Source: Pseudomonas sp. ZH-FAD (GTDB taxonomy: Bacteria > Pseudomonadota > Gammaproteobacteria > Pseudomonadales > Pseudomonadaceae). Taken from it: a DNA stretch of 55,731 bases. Under the pieces are notes generated by a model. The model had not been told where the DNA came from. It worked only from the letters and a program-made list of their open reading frames with translations, and did not search any database. Of the stretch, positions 25,973 to 35,800 are shown piece after piece; the first letter of the stretch is position 1, and each line of letters opens with the position of its first letter. Made by a program: the position numbers and the translations under genes. The stretch lies in the NCBI RefSeq assembly GCF_002803095.1, contig NZ_PGLR01000038.1, positions 1 through 55,731 of the forward strand, written 5' to 3'.

Positions 25973-26010
25973 GAGCAGCGACCCGCGCCTAAAAGCGCGG
26001 GCCGCTGCTC
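25973..26010 (+). terminator. Strong hairpin after the porin gene
   Basis: GAGCAGCG-A-CCCGCGC and GCGCGGG-C-CGCTGCTC form a long stem with a 6-nt loop, 14 bp after the porin stop. No T tract follows, so it may terminate weakly or stabilise the mRNA. Confidence 0.6.
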
Positions 26011-26122
26011 CCGAACTCTTCCGGCATCAGCGGAGATGCTGCCTAGCTTTTCGAATTGGCATGGCAGCACCCGAGCAGAAGCAACTGAGCCCGGAACCGA
26101 TTCTGCCAACGGAGTTTCACCC

Positions 26123-28264
26123 ATGGCCATCGTTCGTCTATCGATTCAATGGCGAATCACCCTACTGGTCGGAATGTGCCTGCTGATTATCGTTGGAGTA
26201 CTCATCGGCACCTCACTCCATCGAACCAGTAAAAGTACGTCACTAGTGAAGGAACGAAGCACCAGTATTCTTGAGGACTCGGCGCACCAACGACTCATGG
26301 TGGAAGGCTCATTGCAAAGCCTTGCCTTTCAGCGATATCTGCTAGCCAGCTATCAGGAAGGATTGAGCCTTGGCCTCCACACATTGCAACTACGCCAGTT
26401 GGCGCAGGAGCAGCGATTGGATCCTGCAACTCTTCGGCGAAAGCTGACCGAGCAGGTCAAGGCAAGTCTTCAAGCCAATCCACAACTGCTTAGTCTCTAT
26501 CTGGTATTCGAGCCCAACGCTTTGGACGGCGATGATGCGGCTTTTATTGGACAAGCCGGCCTTGGTAGCAATGAAATTGGCCGCTTCTCCATCTACTGGG
26601 CGCAGCGGGATGGCCAGATGAGTTCCATGCCTACCGACGAAGCCGTGATTAAGGATGCAACGCCGGTACTCGACGGCAGCCCCTTCAGCACCTGGTTCGA
26701 TTGTCCGAAGACGACGAAAAAGCCCTGCCTTCTCTCTCCCTACTTTGACGATTCATCCGGTCAGCGAACGCTGATCACTACCCTGTCCTTTCCACTGATC
26801 GAGAACGACAAGGTCATCGCCATCGCAGGGATGGATATCAGCCTGCAGAACCTGCAGCAACTGGCTCAGGAAGGCAGCGAAAACCTATACAACGGTGCTG
26901 GGGAGATCAGCATCGTCAGCCCTTCAGGCCTGCTCGCTGGCCACAGCGCCAACGCCCAACTGCTGGGGCAAACCCTGGATCAATCCCACTTAGGAAACGG
27001 CCAAATACTACTGGACCAAATTCGCCAAGGGAAAGCTCATATTGAGTCCGAAAATGACCGATTACGTGTTCTAGTTTCACTGCAACCTATCCCTGATTCC
27101 CCACCGTGGGGCGTATTGATCGACGTGCCCAAGGAAACGGTACTGAAGCCTGCGCTCGAATTGCAGCGCGAGCTCGATGAGCAAAATGCGCGCGATACGC
27201 AGTTGGCGATGATCTACGGCCTGCTGGCAACCGCAGGCGGATTACTGCTTATTTGGCTGACGGCGCGCGGAGTGACGATGCCCATGCGTGGTGTCTCGGC
27301 GATGCTGAAGGACATCGCCAGTGGAGGAGGCGACCTGACTCGGCGCCTGACATATACGCGCCAGGATGAACTGGGAGAACTAGCCAGTTGGTTCAACCGT
27401 TTTCTCGACAAGCTTCAACCCCTGATTGCCGACCTCCAGCGCCTGGTCCGAGAAGCACATGGAAGTGCTGACCGCTCGGCTGCAATCGCGGTCCAGATCA
27501 GCAGCGGAATGCAGCAGCAATATCGAGAGATCGATCAGGTAGCGACTGCATCGCACGAAATGAGCTCTTCCTCGCAGGATGTCGCTCGTAATGCCGCCCA
27601 AGCCGCCGAAGCAACACGGGGTGTCGACCTCGCGACACGAGAAGGGCTTGAGGTGATAGACCGGACAAAAAACACTATCGACAGTCTGTCGAGCGCTATC
27701 ACCGTTGCAATGAGTCAGGTCGAGGGCCTGGCGGTACGCAGCGAACGAATAGGGTCGGTGCTTGAGGTAATCCGCTCGATTGCCGAACAGACAAACTTGT
27801 TGGCATTGAATGCTGCAATCGAAGCAGCGCGCGCAGGAGACGCTGGGCGAGGGTTCGCGGTGGTGGCCGATGAAGTTCGCAATCTGGCCCGGAGTACAAG
27901 GGATTCGATTGAAGAGATTCGCAAGGTCATCGAAGAACTGCAGGACAGCACCCGCAAAATGGTGGACGCAATGCATAGCGGTACCACCCAGGCCAGCGCC
28001 GGTGTCGAGCAGGTCGGTTTGGCAGCGGCGGCCCTGCTTAGGATAGAGGGCGCAGTCACAATCATCGGCGACATGAACCTGCAGATAGCAGGGGCTGCCG
28101 AGCAGCAAAGCAGGGTAGCCGAGGAAATCAGCCACAACGTCGCCATCATCCGAGACGTAACGGAATCGCTCTCTGCACAAGCTCAGGAATCACAACACGT
28201 CAGCCAAGCACTCAATCGCCAGGCCGGCGACCAGCAACAATTAGCCGAGCAATTCAGAGCCTGA
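26123..28264 (+). CDS. Methyl-accepting chemotaxis protein with double-Cache-type sensor
   Basis: A 713-residue chemoreceptor. TM1 is at about 10-31 (WRITLLVGMCLLIIVGVLIG), followed by a periplasmic region of about 330 residues of Cache type (FSIYWAQRDGQ, TTLSFPLIENDKVIAIAGMDISL). TM2 is near 361-383 (LLATAGGLLLIWLTARG), then HAMP and a signalling domain with the hairpin tip around AGDAGRGFAVVADEVRNLA. The Cache signature (Y/F-W......AGMDIS) fits small-amine or amino-acid ligands. Start 26123 (MAIVRLSIQWR) follows GGAG. It lies next to a polyamine-type binding protein, suggesting shared ligand sensing. Confidence 0.9.
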   Translation: MAIVRLSIQWRITLLVGMCLLIIVGVLIGTSLHRTSKSTSLVKERSTSILEDSAHQRLMVEGSLQSLAFQRYLLASYQEGLSLGLHTLQLRQLAQEQRLDPATLRRKLTEQVKASLQANPQLLSLYLVFEPNALDGDDAAFIGQAGLGSNEIGRFSIYWAQRDGQMSSMPTDEAVIKDATPVLDGSPFSTWFDCPKTTKKPCLLSPYFDDSSGQRTLITTLSFPLIENDKVIAIAGMDISLQNLQQLAQEGSENLYNGAGEISIVSPSGLLAGHSANAQLLGQTLDQSHLGNGQILLDQIRQGKAHIESENDRLRVLVSLQPIPDSPPWGVLIDVPKETVLKPALELQRELDEQNARDTQLAMIYGLLATAGGLLLIWLTARGVTMPMRGVSAMLKDIASGGGDLTRRLTYTRQDELGELASWFNRFLDKLQPLIADLQRLVREAHGSADRSAAIAVQISSGMQQQYREIDQVATASHEMSSSSQDVARNAAQAAEATRGVDLATREGLEVIDRTKNTIDSLSSAITVAMSQVEGLAVRSERIGSVLEVIRSIAEQTNLLALNAAIEAARAGDAGRGFAVVADEVRNLARSTRDSIEEIRKVIEELQDSTRKMVDAMHSGTTQASAGVEQVGLAAAALLRIEGAVTIIGDMNLQIAGAAEQQSRVAEEISHNVAIIRDVTESLSAQAQESQHVSQALNRQAGDQQQLAEQFRA

Positions 28265-28341
28265 AATCTTCCCTCTACGTACTGGCGGGTCAGGTGGTTG
28301 CACGGTCCAAGGCTGCGAACAACAAGAATGGAGATGGGAAC

Positions 28342-29394
28342 ATGAAGCACTGGCCGATAGTGGTGGCCCTGGGGTTATCAATCCAACCGCCGCTCCATGC
28401 CGAAGAGACTCTTCGGGTCTACAACTGGGACGCGTATATGGATCCCGACGTGATCCAGGATTTCGAGCGCTCCCAGCACGTGAAGGTCGACTACCTGACA
28501 TTCAGCAATGCCAATGAACTCAAGGACGCCCTGCAACGTGGAGAGTCTTTTGATCTGGTGTTTCCCACCGATCATCAATTGCAGGACCTGATCAAGGAAG
28601 GCCTGATCGTCGAACTGGACAGCACGCGCCTTCAGAACCGTGAGAATCTCGATCCCTATTTGCACAGACTGATGGCAGCGAAGGGGGCAGAGGGATTCGT
28701 CGCCCCTTACATGTGGGGCACGATAGGGCTAGTGGTCAATGAACGGCTCGCGGAACGTCACTACGGAGGACCTCTACCCAACAGTTGGAGCGTGCTTTTT
28801 GACCGCCAAAGCACGGACAAGCTGGCCGGTTGCGGCGTGGTCATGCTCAACGCTGCCCAAGAAGCAGTGTCGCTAAAGATGACTTACATGGGAAAGCGTT
28901 TGGGAAGTAGCGGGGAAAGGCGGATTCGCAAGGAAATTAGTAGCCTGCTCAACCCCGGGGTCCACCTGAGCCCTCCAGACTACAGCAGCTACGTCTCACA
29001 GATGTTCAATGGCGAATATTGCGTAGCAATGACCTGGGACGTTCAATTGCATGGCGAGGCAGAAAAGAATGGCTTGCGATTCAGCATTCCTGACGAAGGC
29101 AGCGTTATCTTCGTCGATAGCATGGCCATTCCCAAATCAGCAAAACATCCCCAACTGGCTCATGCCTTCATTGATTTCCTCCTAGATCCCGCCAACGTCG
29201 CACGCAACGCGACGTTCAGTCACGCCACCCCAGCCATTCCGGCTACCTTGTTAGCCGGTAAAGGCCTCCCAGCCAGACGAAGCATTAGCCGCGTTGAGCG
29301 CGCACGCCTCTACCTGCTCGACCCGCTCAACGACAATCAACGCCGTGTCCTGCACGAGGCTTGGCCCCCGCTGAAACAAGAGGAGTCCCCATGA
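28342..29394 (+). CDS. Periplasmic polyamine-type (PotD/SpuD-like) binding protein
   Basis: A 350-residue binding protein with a signal peptide (residues 1-20, cut after LHA) and the opening ETLRVYNWDAYMDPDVIQDFE typical of spermidine/putrescine-binding proteins. Further parts are FDLVFPTDHQLQDLI, FVAPYMWGTIGLVVNE and VDSMAIPKSAKHPQLAHAFIDFLLDP. No ABC permease or ATPase gene is nearby, so it may deliver ligand to the upstream chemoreceptor rather than to a transporter. Several positions in the ligand region (NGEYCVAMTWD) match the family. It overlaps the next gene as ATGA. Confidence 0.85.
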   Translation: MKHWPIVVALGLSIQPPLHAEETLRVYNWDAYMDPDVIQDFERSQHVKVDYLTFSNANELKDALQRGESFDLVFPTDHQLQDLIKEGLIVELDSTRLQNRENLDPYLHRLMAAKGAEGFVAPYMWGTIGLVVNERLAERHYGGPLPNSWSVLFDRQSTDKLAGCGVVMLNAAQEAVSLKMTYMGKRLGSSGERRIRKEISSLLNPGVHLSPPDYSSYVSQMFNGEYCVAMTWDVQLHGEAEKNGLRFSIPDEGSVIFVDSMAIPKSAKHPQLAHAFIDFLLDPANVARNATFSHATPAIPATLLAGKGLPARRSISRVERARLYLLDPLNDNQRRVLHEAWPPLKQEESP

Positions 29395-30176
29395 ACAACC
29401 AAACTCTGCCCCCCGAGTATCTGGATTTCGCCAGAGAGCTAGTCGAGGCAGCGGCTCAGGTGACCCTAACCTACTTCCGCCAGCCTCTGGAGGTGGAGAA
29501 CAAGGAGGCGGAGTACTTCGACCCCGTGACCCTAGCCGACAAGATGGCTGAGCGAGCCATGCGCGGGCTGATCGCCAAGCGCTATCCCGGTCACGGCGTT
29601 CTCGGCGAAGAAGGAGAGAACATCAAGGGTGAGGAACCCTGGACCTGGGTGCTGGACCCGATAGACGGCACCCGTTCCTTCATCAGCGGCATCCCCCTCT
29701 GGGGCACCCTGATCGCCCTCAACGATGCTACCCGCCCGGTGCTGGGCGTGATGGACCAGCCCTTCACCCGCGAGCGTTTCATCGGCGACGGCAGCAGCGC
29801 CTCGCTAAACGGCAAGCAGATCCGGAGCCGAGCCTGCGGCAAGCTCTCTGACGCCACCCTGATGGTCACCAGTCCCGAGCATTTCCTGCAGCCACCCTAC
29901 AGCGAGCTGTTCAAGAAGCTGTCGAGCGAGGCGCGGATGATGCGCTACAGCAGCGATTGCTACGCCTACTGCATGCTGGCCCTGGGGCTGGTGGACGTGG
30001 TGCTCGATCCGGGCCTCAAGCCCTACGACATCCAGGCGCTGATGCCGATCATCCAGGGCGCCGGCGGCGTGGTCACCCGCTGGGACGGCGGCGACGCGCA
30101 GCATGGTGGCGACGTGATCGCCTGTGGCGATCCGCGCTTGCATGCCCAACTGCTGGTACTACTGCGCGCGGGTTGA
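29391..30176 (+). CDS. Inositol-monophosphatase/histidinol-phosphatase-like enzyme
   Basis: A 261-residue Mg2+-dependent phosphatase of the IMPase family. Metal-binding motifs: LGEEG (Glu), WVLDPIDGTRSFI (Asp pair) and LKPYDIQALMPIIQGAGG (Asp). The C-terminal form resembles HisN-type histidinol-phosphatases more than SuhB. It starts at 29391 inside the previous stop codon (ATGA), so it is translationally coupled to the binding protein; its link to amine metabolism is unclear. It is the last gene before the integrated island. Confidence 0.88.
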   Translation: MNNQTLPPEYLDFARELVEAAAQVTLTYFRQPLEVENKEAEYFDPVTLADKMAERAMRGLIAKRYPGHGVLGEEGENIKGEEPWTWVLDPIDGTRSFISGIPLWGTLIALNDATRPVLGVMDQPFTRERFIGDGSSASLNGKQIRSRACGKLSDATLMVTSPEHFLQPPYSELFKKLSSEARMMRYSSDCYAYCMLALGLVDVVLDPGLKPYDIQALMPIIQGAGGVVTRWDGGDAQHGGDVIACGDPRLHAQLLVLLRAG

Positions 30177-30345
30177 TCCGCAGCCATATGGCGCAATCGC
30201 CCACTCACCGTGAGTCAGTGCCCACTCAGCCAACCCACCACGGTAAAGTCGTGACCACACCGACGCCCCGCATTAGCGTCCACACAACTAACCCACCATA
30301 ATGCCTTGGTGGACTTGTCCCTCCTCCGATCCGGGCTGAAACACC
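30177..30345. other. Intergenic between phosphatase gene and integrase remnant
   Basis: No gene, tRNA or strong hairpin is seen. If the island's left junction is close to its integrase, the attachment site should be in or near this stretch, but no matching repeat can be identified within the window. Confidence 0.35.
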
Positions 30346-30438
30346 TTAAGCTTCCTCGTCATCCGGCACCTTACCCTCCATCCTACGCCCGTAAAACTCC
30401 ACCCAATCCACTTCACCAAACTCTTTGCGCAGCAACCC
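30346..30438 (-). pseudogene. Severed 3' end of the integrase gene
   Basis: Read leftward from 30438, these 93 bp give 30 codons (GLLRKEFGEVDWVEFYGRRM...DDEEA) and a TAA at 30346-30348. Joining them to the main integrase frame after removing the IS1595 element and one target copy keeps the frame exactly, giving an original protein of 457 residues. Confidence 0.85.
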
Positions 30439-30446
30439 TTTCAAAA
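30439..30446. repeat. 8-bp target duplication, left copy
   Basis: TTTCAAAA directly precedes the element and is repeated at 31474-31481 directly after it. IS1595-family elements make 8-bp duplications. Confidence 0.92.
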
Positions 30447-31473
30447 GGCTATGTCTGAGTTAACTGTTGCATATCCCTATACCCCAACGCCTCTTTCAAG
30501 CAAATCAATGGGTTGAGCTGTGTTTTGTAGCGCTCAAGCAGGCGGCGCCAGCCCAGATAGTTCGTTAGGTACTTGGTGGCCACACCATGAAAAGGAATCA
30601 TCCAGCTCTTGAGTCGGCTGTCGTAGGCATTCACGTTCTGGATGTGGAAAGCACCATCAACCCGTCGATTCTGGCTCGGGTTAATCGGTCGGTGAGTGAT
30701 GCCTTCAACCTTGGCGAAATGGGCGTAGACACCTGCGCTGTCAGTACAGAGAATCGCATCCGCGTCTATCAGCGGGCGTAGCCGCTCCCCTATGTGCTGT
30801 GCATCCAGCTTTTCCAACTTGAAGTCTGCCTGCTGACCACTGCGATCTCTTACCACCAGCACAGGAATTTGCTCGGCAGACAGTCCGCGTCGTTGGGCGC
30901 TGCCACCGCGCCGACGAGGCGGTCGAGGCAGTTCGCGTTGCCCTTTGAAGGACTCCAGGAAGAAGGTTTCATCTGCTTCAACAATGCCTGACGCGTGCTG
31001 GGCCTGGTGATCGGCAATCCGAGAAAGAAACCTATGTCGCCACAGGAAAGCTGTGTTTTTGCTGACGCCACAATGAACGGCGGCCTTGCGCACGCTCAGG
31101 CTCTGGGTCAGTGCGTCCGCATAGTCTTGCCAGAGATGGCGCTTTCTCAGTCGCGCCATTGGGGTGCCCGTCAGGGCATTGCTGGTTTTGCCGCAAACCT
31201 TGCAGCGGTATCGCGGCAAGTCACCACTGGAACCCCAGGGGCGCAGTTCCCGCGATTGACAATGCGGGCAATGGCTTGGGGCCTTGATTGCGTCCTGCCA
31301 GTGCCTGGCAGCTGGCAAGAGCTTGGATCTCAACTGGTCGCGTTGCTCTGGGTTGAGGCTGGAGAGCTGTGCCATCCACCGCGAAAACTGAACCGCTTTC
31401 ATGATAGATCCCTCATGCTGGGAAAGATCACGATTCAGTTTAGACCACTGCAACAGATAACTCAGACAGAGCC
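30447..31473. mobile_element. IS1595-family insertion sequence, 1027 bp
   Basis: Complete element: terminal inverted repeats of about 25 bp start GGCTATGTCTGAGTTAACTG at the left and, on the other strand, GGCTCTGTCTGAGTTATCTG at the right. It has one transposase gene and flanking 8-bp duplications TTTCAAAA. The exact duplication implies a relatively recent insertion. It interrupts the last 30 codons of the island integrase. Confidence 0.95.
30449..31402 (-). CDS. IS1595-family transposase
   Basis: A 317-residue transposase. An N-terminal zinc ribbon (CPHCQSRELRPWGSS... YRCKVCGK, four Cys) precedes the IS1595 catalytic core: EADETFF, LCTDSAGVYAHF and the HIQNVNAYDSRLKSW segment with the third acidic-equivalent Asn and the Lys of DDNK-type members. 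The start MKAVQFSRW at 31402 follows GAGGGATC. Its stop codon lies inside the left terminal repeat. The gene appears intact, so the element may be active. Confidence 0.93.
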   Translation of the reverse strand: MKAVQFSRWMAQLSSLNPEQRDQLRSKLLPAARHWQDAIKAPSHCPHCQSRELRPWGSSGDLPRYRCKVCGKTSNALTGTPMARLRKRHLWQDYADALTQSLSVRKAAVHCGVSKNTAFLWRHRFLSRIADHQAQHASGIVEADETFFLESFKGQRELPRPPRRRGGSAQRRGLSAEQIPVLVVRDRSGQQADFKLEKLDAQHIGERLRPLIDADAILCTDSAGVYAHFAKVEGITHRPINPSQNRRVDGAFHIQNVNAYDSRLKSWMIPFHGVATKYLTNYLGWRRLLERYKTQLNPLICLKEALGYRDMQQLTQT

Positions 31474-32754
31474 TTTCAAAAAGGCATGCCACTCACTCAG
31501 CGCCACGTCCTTTTCTTCAAAATAGGCATAGCGGTCATAGATCGCATCCACCGACAGGTCCTTGTGGCTAAGGATCCGACTGCGCACCTCCTTGCCCAAC
31601 CCCTGCTTGGACATGTGCGTGGTCGCCGTACGACGCAAGTCATGCACGGTTGGACGCGGGTAGCCATCAGCGACGCGCAGCAGAGCCTCCTCTTCGACTC
31701 GATCCGAATCCTTCACGTAGTCATCGTAGAAGCGGCGCATCGCGCGATTGAGCGAGGGCTGCGTCTGCGGCTTGGCGGGCCACCGCCCCGGAAACACATA
31801 CTGACCAGGACTGGGCAGCGATTTACTATTCACCCAGCGCTCGGGGTCATTCGCCATTACTTTCTGAACCCGTTGCTCGCGCAGATATTTCAAAATGCTC
31901 AACACATCGTCCGAGAGCGGGATGGCAATGGGGTTGTTGTTCTTCTCGAACTTGCCACTGCGATCCCAGATCCGGTCTTCGAGATCAAAGTCGACCCAGC
32001 GCATGGCCACGATGCGCCCCGAGCGCTGCGCCAGCATCAGGCTCAGCAACAGAGCAAAGCGCGTGTTTTGAGTCAGCGAGGCGCCGGCCAACTGGTGCAG
32101 AAACCAAACCAGCTCGTGCCGATTGAGACTGCGCTCGCGCGGCGTTTCCTTGGCCACCTTCTTGATCTGCACCAGAGGTGTGGCATCGAGAATCTCGCGC
32201 TCGACGCAGAAGTTGAACATCTTGCGGATCACGGCCAGCATGCGGTTGGCCTGCACGGGGGCGGTCTTGGCTTTGTCATCGAGCAATGCCACCACCTGCT
32301 TGCGTCTGACATCACCAATCTTGGTCCTGCCCAAGTGAGGCACAAACTCAGACCGCAGCATGCGTTCATCCTCACGCCACGATTTCTTGTTCGTTGCAGC
32401 CCACTCTAGGTAGCTGACAACTGCCTCTTCGAACGTCGGACTGGTGCGGTACTCGACCAACTCAACAATCTTCTTTTGCCCGGGATCGATCCCCTGCTTG
32501 AGCAGTTCAGCGGCCTGCGCTGCCTTGGCGCGCGCCTCGGCGAGTGACAAATCGGGATATTGACCGATGGTCAGGCGCCGTGCAGCGCCGTGAAAGCTGT
32601 ATAGCCAGATGAAACTTTTGCATGTTTTGTTGACCCTGACCCCAAATGTACCGTGACCGGACGTCGGGGGATCAAGGTATTCTGTACGGCCTTTTTTCGG
32701 GTCAAACTTGAGCCGTTTGAGGGTGTGCTCATTCATTGCTGCGCGTGCATTCAT
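31462..32754 (-). CDS. P4-type tyrosine integrase, C-terminus replaced by IS1595
   Basis: The integrase of the genomic island to its right. The N-terminal DUF4102 arm-binding region includes SFIWLYSFHGAARRLTIGQYPDLSLAEARAKA, followed by a core-binding domain. In the catalytic domain the Arg pair is QRSGRIVAMRW and TVHDLRRTATTH, then ILSHKDLS and the likely Tyr in DAIYDRYAYFEEK. The first 427 codons are native; the IS adds Gly-Ser-Val and a stop, replacing 30 native residues beyond the catalytic Tyr. Excision activity may therefore be reduced but not necessarily lost. Four GGGGTAGG motifs lie just upstream of its start. Confidence 0.9.
   Translation of the reverse strand: MNARAAMNEHTLKRLKFDPKKGRTEYLDPPTSGHGTFGVRVNKTCKSFIWLYSFHGAARRLTIGQYPDLSLAEARAKAAQAAELLKQGIDPGQKKIVELVEYRTSPTFEEAVVSYLEWAATNKKSWREDERMLRSEFVPHLGRTKIGDVRRKQVVALLDDKAKTAPVQANRMLAVIRKMFNFCVEREILDATPLVQIKKVAKETPRERSLNRHELVWFLHQLAGASLTQNTRFALLLSLMLAQRSGRIVAMRWVDFDLEDRIWDRSGKFEKNNNPIAIPLSDDVLSILKYLREQRVQKVMANDPERWVNSKSLPSPGQYVFPGRWPAKPQTQPSLNRAMRRFYDDYVKDSDRVEEEALLRVADGYPRPTVHDLRRTATTHMSKQGLGKEVRSRILSHKDLSVDAIYDRYAYFEEKDVALSEWHAFLKGSV
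31474..31481. repeat. 8-bp target duplication, right copy
   Basis: TTTCAAAA, identical to 30439-30446, directly after the right end of the IS1595 element. Confidence 0.92.
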
Positions 32755-32775
32755 ACCAAAATCCTGACCGTTTCC

Positions 32776-32825
32776 GGGGTAGGCTTGGGGTAGGATTATA
32801 GCGCTCGGGGTAGGATTGGGGTAGG
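32776..32825. repeat. Four GGGGTAGG repeats upstream of the integrase
   Basis: GGGGTAGG occurs at 32776, 32787, 32807 and 32818, in two pairs with 11-bp spacing inside a pair and 31 bp between pairs. The regular spacing next to the integrase start codon suggests arm-type integrase binding sites or a recombination/control region. Confidence 0.75.
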
Positions 32826-32832
32826 AGTTTGA

Positions 32833-35800
32833 CTACTTATTGAACAGCGAGTATATTCGCCCCTGAAAGCCAGCAATCGCGTTAATCGCCAAATAATTCA
32901 GGCACTTAAAAAACGTAACCTTTGCTACTTGGCTTCTGCAGAGCTGTGGATAATGTGTGTTTGCTACTGACTTCCAGTCAGTGATCCAGTAGGCGCCGGC
33001 ATCAACGAACGGGCGATCAAGGTAGCGGTGAACCCAGCGGCCATTGCGGAACCCGCTGACCTGTACTTCCTGACCGCCTTCATCGTGCTTGGAGAGAATC
33101 CAGCGCCCCTTCTCACTTTGCAGAGTCGTGACCAACAGCTTCATGATGCGGTCGCGGCCAGTCGGAATATCCCGGATCGGGTATCCCTCCCTGCGCATGA
33201 GCGCAGCTACCGCTTGGGCCTTACCTTGCAGCTTGTCGATGCTCCACGTCTCCAGTCCGTCCTTGGCGATCATTTCAACGACCCGGTGGTAGACGATGCC
33301 CTCAACCTTCGCCTTGTGGTCATCACCCTCCCCTTCGCGCAATTCATCATGGAGTTCGCTTTCGGTCGGAAGGGCTTCGTTCGTGGCCGCAGGGATGAAG
33401 CAATCAGTCGGCAGCTCGACGTAGTGCCCCGCATCCAGCCGAGCTTTCGACGGGACTCCGCCAGCAACATCCAGCTCGATCACGTCTACGTCTGCCTCGA
33501 CAAACTCATCAGCCAGCACACGCTTGAGGCTTCCCAGCAGCGAATTAGAGGACCCCGCTTCCTCGTTCTCAACGTCCTTGCAGGCGGTCAGGTGCAGTCG
33601 CGTCTTGGCGCGAGTGAAGCCCACGTAGGCAACCCGCTCCAGCTCATCCCGGTGATCCGCTTTGACGCGGGCGCCCAGGAATTTGAACAAGCGGCTCTCT
33701 GGGGACAGAGCATCCTGGTCCCCCATGTTGGGAGCCATGAAAAAACGCCCGTTGATGGTGCGCCAGTAGAACAGCGGAGTGTCATCGCTACCGCCGCTCT
33801 TTTGCAGGGCCGGGATAATCACGGTGCCAAACTCCAAGCCCTTGGACTTGTGGATGGTCATGATCTGCACCACACCGGCCTTCGGCGACGCGTAGAGATT
33901 GGTGAGCGCGTTGAAAAATTCCTGGGGATTGTCCAGGTCGCCGGTAGCAGTGTGGGTGCCGAGCAGCTTGAAGACGGTCTTAATGTCAGCCAGCTCAGTC
34001 TGGTCAACAGTAGACATGCCGCCAAGCGCCAGCCACAGGGCGCGAGCTTTCCATGCCAGCTCATCGCTGCGAGAAGACTTCTCCACGCCATCAAGGGCTT
34101 CGACAAGGCGATTGACGCGTGCCTTTCCGTCCAGTGTCAAACGATCCTGCACGTCGCTCATTCTCAGCGCGACTGGGATCACTTCATGCCCCATGCTGAC
34201 AGTCAGGCAGTCTTCCCAGCTCAGGCCCACGAAGGCAGCTCGCAGCAGGGCAAGCCAGGAGGTGCGATCAGCCTGGTGCCAAAGGGAGCGGATCATCGCT
34301 ACAACCTCGGCTACCGGGGCGCATTCCGCGATAGGGTCAATATCGGTGCCGCTAGCACCAATGCCAGCCTGTTTGAGCGCGGGAAGGATGTGTTTCAGGT
34401 GCGAGCGCCCGCGCACCAGGATTGCCACCGACTGCTCTGGGTCTTCACGAAAAGCGTCCTGCACCAACTGCACGACACGTTGAGCTTCTGCCTCGGACGA
34501 TTGCAAAGCCTCGACCGTTACGAGGCCAGGGTTAGAGCGAAACGGCACAGACGGCACAAAGCTGCTGCCCGCTCCCTGGAACAGCGAGCCGTAGACCTTG
34601 TTGTTCCACTCGACGATGGTCGGTGAAGAACGGAAGTTCACGCGCAGGTGGTAAACGTCGAGGCGCTTAGGCCCGAAGCGAGCTTGCTCCACGGTATCGG
34701 TGAAAAGGTTGACGGTGGCGCCACGGAACAGATAGATCGACTGGTACTTGTCGCCGCACATGAAGACGCTGCGCTCGTCATCTTCTTCCCAGGCTTGCAC
34801 AAGGCAGCGCAGCAACTGGTACTGAGCCGGAGACGTATCCTGGTTTTCATCAACCAGCAGATGGCAGACACGATCCTCGTCCAGCAGGGCATCACCAATT
34901 TCAACCCCAGCACCCAGAGAGAGAATCGCCCGCTGGGCAACCTCGGGGAAGTCAACGGCAGCAGCGCCATCGAACGCCAGCATCAGGTTGGCCATCAGAT
35001 AGCGCAGGATCACCGTCAGGTGCTCCATCATGCGTGCGGACTCAGCTGGATATTGAGGATCAGGCAGGTCACGCAACAGGATTAGAGCCTTGTCCACCTC
35101 GGGGTCGCCAGTCAGCGAGCCGAGGAAGCCATTCATCCGAGAGGTCAGCGCCTCCTTAGCCGGAAACCCCTCGCGGGCAGTGACCTTGGAGCGGATCATG
35201 TTGTCGGTCTTGAGCAGCGCTTTGGCGGCACGCCGAGCAAAGTCTCGACCTTCATCGGTCATATCGACCCGGCCATACGCGGCCCAGCTATGGTGCTCAT
35301 GCACCCCGCTGGCGTCAGCGAAGATGCTCCAGCAGGTGTTGAAGTCGTACTTGTCCAGCACGGCCAGAGCACCAGACATTTCCGTCTCTACTATCTCGCG
35401 CAGCGCCTCAGAGAGTTCATCGCCGCTCATATTCAGCAGCTCGCCTACCCACTGGTCCCGCTTGGTGAGAAGCGTGGTGAACATCGGCACAAGCAGCTCA
35501 AACTGGTTTCGTGCGAAGGCCAGTACAGCCTCCAGGGCCTCACGCAGCACAGAGGGAATCGACTCGTCATTTACGCTGCCGAGGGTATTGAGAATCGCGG
35601 CCCGGTAGATCAGCGAGGGATCATCCGAAGTACGCCCACCGCCCAGCCCGGACATGATCGGCATCTTGCCGGCGATCTGAGCGCAGAAGGCGTCGAAGGT
35701 CATGATGCGCAGGCGAGAGGGGTTCAGCGCAAGGTTCCACCCAAGAAGGGCATCACGCTCAAGCACCAGACGCGCAAGCATGTACAGCGGCTTCTCATGA

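Noticed and set aside
30177..30345. tRNA or attachment site at the island's left edge
   Set aside because: No cloverleaf or matching direct repeat could be found within the window.
33028..34626. 532-residue plus-strand ORF opposite the helicase gene
   Set aside because: Shadow frame of a strong coding gene; no domain or ribosome-binding site.
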